The notes beneath the pieces were generated by a model. The model made no database searches. It was given only the letters and a program-made list of their open reading frames with translations, and was not told where the DNA came from. From Cellulophaga omnivescoria (lineage in GTDB: Bacteria; Bacteroidota; Bacteroidia; Flavobacteriales; Flavobacteriaceae), in the NCBI RefSeq assembly GCF_001999725.1, contig NZ_MDDP01000013.1, positions 55,117-119,116 of the forward strand: a stretch of 64,000 bases of DNA, in the 5' to 3' direction. Shown here piece by piece: positions 63,385 through 64,000 of the stretch (positions are counted from its first letter, which is position 1; each line of letters opens with the position of its first letter). A program made the position numbers and the translations under genes.

Positions 63385-63398
63385 AAAGCGTATAGTGA

Positions 63399-63440
63399 AA
63401 CTAGAAAAGCATTTAGGTTATTCTAAATGCTTTTCTAGTT
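63399..63440. terminator. Bidirectional hairpin between PepSY gene and minus-strand hypothetical
   Basis: Perfect 18-bp stem: AACTAGAAAAGCATTTAG (63399-63416) and CTAAATGCTTTTCTAGTT (63423-63440), 6-nt loop. The right arm holds the last codons of the minus-strand gene at 63418-63777, so its 3' end is part of the terminator. Confidence 0.85.
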
Positions 63441-63777
63441 CTTTAAACTTTCTGTGAATAAACATAATTTCTTTTAAAGAAAACTCTTTTTCTTGAAACC
63501 AGTCGTAAGCTTCAATTTTGGCATTTTCTACCTGAGCATCTCTTATAGCTTCTAATGTAACAATATGCCAATGTGCTCCTTTGTTTTTAGAAACAGGATA
63601 ACCAACATCACTAATAATGTAAGATTTACGAGGCTGATTTACCAATCTTACTCCGTTTTTTAAAACAGCTAAGGTTTTGGTAAGTGAAACAACCTCGGAG
63701 AAAGAGTAACGTGCAAAGTCGTTAAAACCGTCTCGTTTTACATTAAAAAGCTTATCGCCAACTTCTAAATATCGCAT
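63418..63777 (-). CDS. Conserved hypothetical protein
   Basis: A 119-aa soluble protein with no signal peptide or membrane helix. It has an N-terminal beta part (MRYLEVGDKLFNVKRDGFNDFARYSFSEVVSLTKTLAVLKNG), NQPRKSYIISDVGYP, and a C-terminal helical part EFSLKEIMFIHRKFKELEKHLE. I recognise no family. The last codons lie inside the 18-bp hairpin, and its own promoter element is at 63800-63807, so it is a separate transcript. Function unknown; coding potential judged good from size, composition and promoter. Confidence 0.72.
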   Translation of the reverse strand: MRYLEVGDKLFNVKRDGFNDFARYSFSEVVSLTKTLAVLKNGVRLVNQPRKSYIISDVGYPVSKNKGAHWHIVTLEAIRDAQVENAKIEAYDWFQEKEFSLKEIMFIHRKFKELEKHLE

Positions 63778-63799
63778 AATTTATTTTACAAAGAGTTAG

Positions 63800-63807
63800 C
63801 AAAAATA
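63800..63807 (-). promoter_or_regulatory. -7 element of the conserved hypothetical gene
   Basis: Minus-strand TATTTTTG, matching TAnnTTTG, 23 bp before the ATG at 63777. Confidence 0.5.
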
Positions 63808-63979
63808 GAACGATTATCCCTTTTTTACTTTACTACCAAGCACTACTTATTAACAATGGTAAGGGTTTTGTAGCTATTAAGCTGATACTGATAATTTTTA
63901 AGAGTTATTTTTTTGTAGAATTATAGTAAATTAGTTTCTCTGTTAGTGCACACATTTTACTTGTTTGCTTACTCTTTAC

Positions 63980-64000
63980 GGCACGAGCGTGACGCTCGCG
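63980..64000. repeat. GC-rich REP-like palindrome at the window edge
   Basis: Palindrome CGAGCGT-G-ACGCTCG (63984-63998) with flanking GGC on the left. The 21 bases are far richer in G+C than anything near, in a strongly AT-rich sequence, so this is likely a REP-type element or the start of a transposase-related repeat that continues past the window. The stretch 63808-63979 before it has no gene that I can see. Confidence 0.5.

Overview
The window is an ordinary chromosomal segment of an AT-rich member of the Flavobacteriaceae (Bacteroidota). The assignment rests on gene families typical of that group (DUF4249 lipoprotein with a TonB-dependent partner, DUF4835/PorD-like, a Rpb6-type omega subunit, monomeric isocitrate dehydrogenase, a long-form GAPDH) and on the repeated flavobacterial -7 promoter element TAnnTTTG in front of many genes. 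Genus cannot be fixed from what is visible. There is no sign of a prophage, CRISPR array, integrated plasmid or tRNA/rRNA gene. The only mobile-element trace is a GC-rich REP-like palindrome at the extreme right end.

Layout. 1-3.7 kb: the 3' part of a cysteine desulfurase gene, a secreted hypothetical protein and an M23 peptidase. 3.8-6.3 kb: a small coiled-coil gene, zapA, a probable 6S RNA and rny. 6.3-12.1 kb: a small membrane protein, a DUF4249/TonB-receptor pair and icd. 12.1-12.76 kb: a 650-bp gene-free gap full of inverted repeats. 12.76-18.5 kb (mostly minus strand): rplS, trmD, gap and a Deg protease. 18.6-21.8 kb: dapF, an acetyltransferase, mltG and a lysozyme-like protein. 21.9-28.2 kb: RsmI-like methylase, LMW phosphatase and dnaA, then YigZ, an EamA transporter, a HAD phosphatase and ribD. 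28.2-33.3 kb: an acetyltransferase, prmC, ligA, a hypothetical gene and dapA. 33.5-38.4 kb: bamD, rpoZ, coaBC, a PorD-like gene and recN. 38.5-44.3 kb: fabI, glycosyltransferase, YbbR-like, coaE and a two-component system. 44.4-51.3 kb: a tight seven-gene minus-strand operon from a Gfo/Idh oxidoreductase down to miaA. 51.5-53.6 kb: a DPP-IV-like peptidase.

The most interesting part is 53.7-58.0 kb, which looks like a compact sulfur regulon. It holds a split YeeE/YedE-type transporter (two half-size proteins, each with one conserved Cys motif), an MBL persulfide-dioxygenase-like enzyme fused to two rhodanese domains, and a Crp/Fnr-family regulator with a cysteine cluster. The transporter operon and the MBL gene share a 14-bp operator, GTAAC-N4-GTTAC, with the spacing of a Crp/Fnr site. 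At both promoters its centre lies about 30 bp upstream of the near edge of a TAnnTTTG-like element, a class-II activator position. The regulator most likely binds there, but neither that nor the signal has been shown here.

The last block (58.2-63.4 kb) is a siderophore receptor followed by two small membrane proteins and a PepSY membrane protein, the usual layout of a ferric-siderophore uptake and reduction locus. A 15-bp hairpin separates the receptor from the membrane genes. Most transcription units end in clear A-tract/T-tract hairpin terminators, listed individually.
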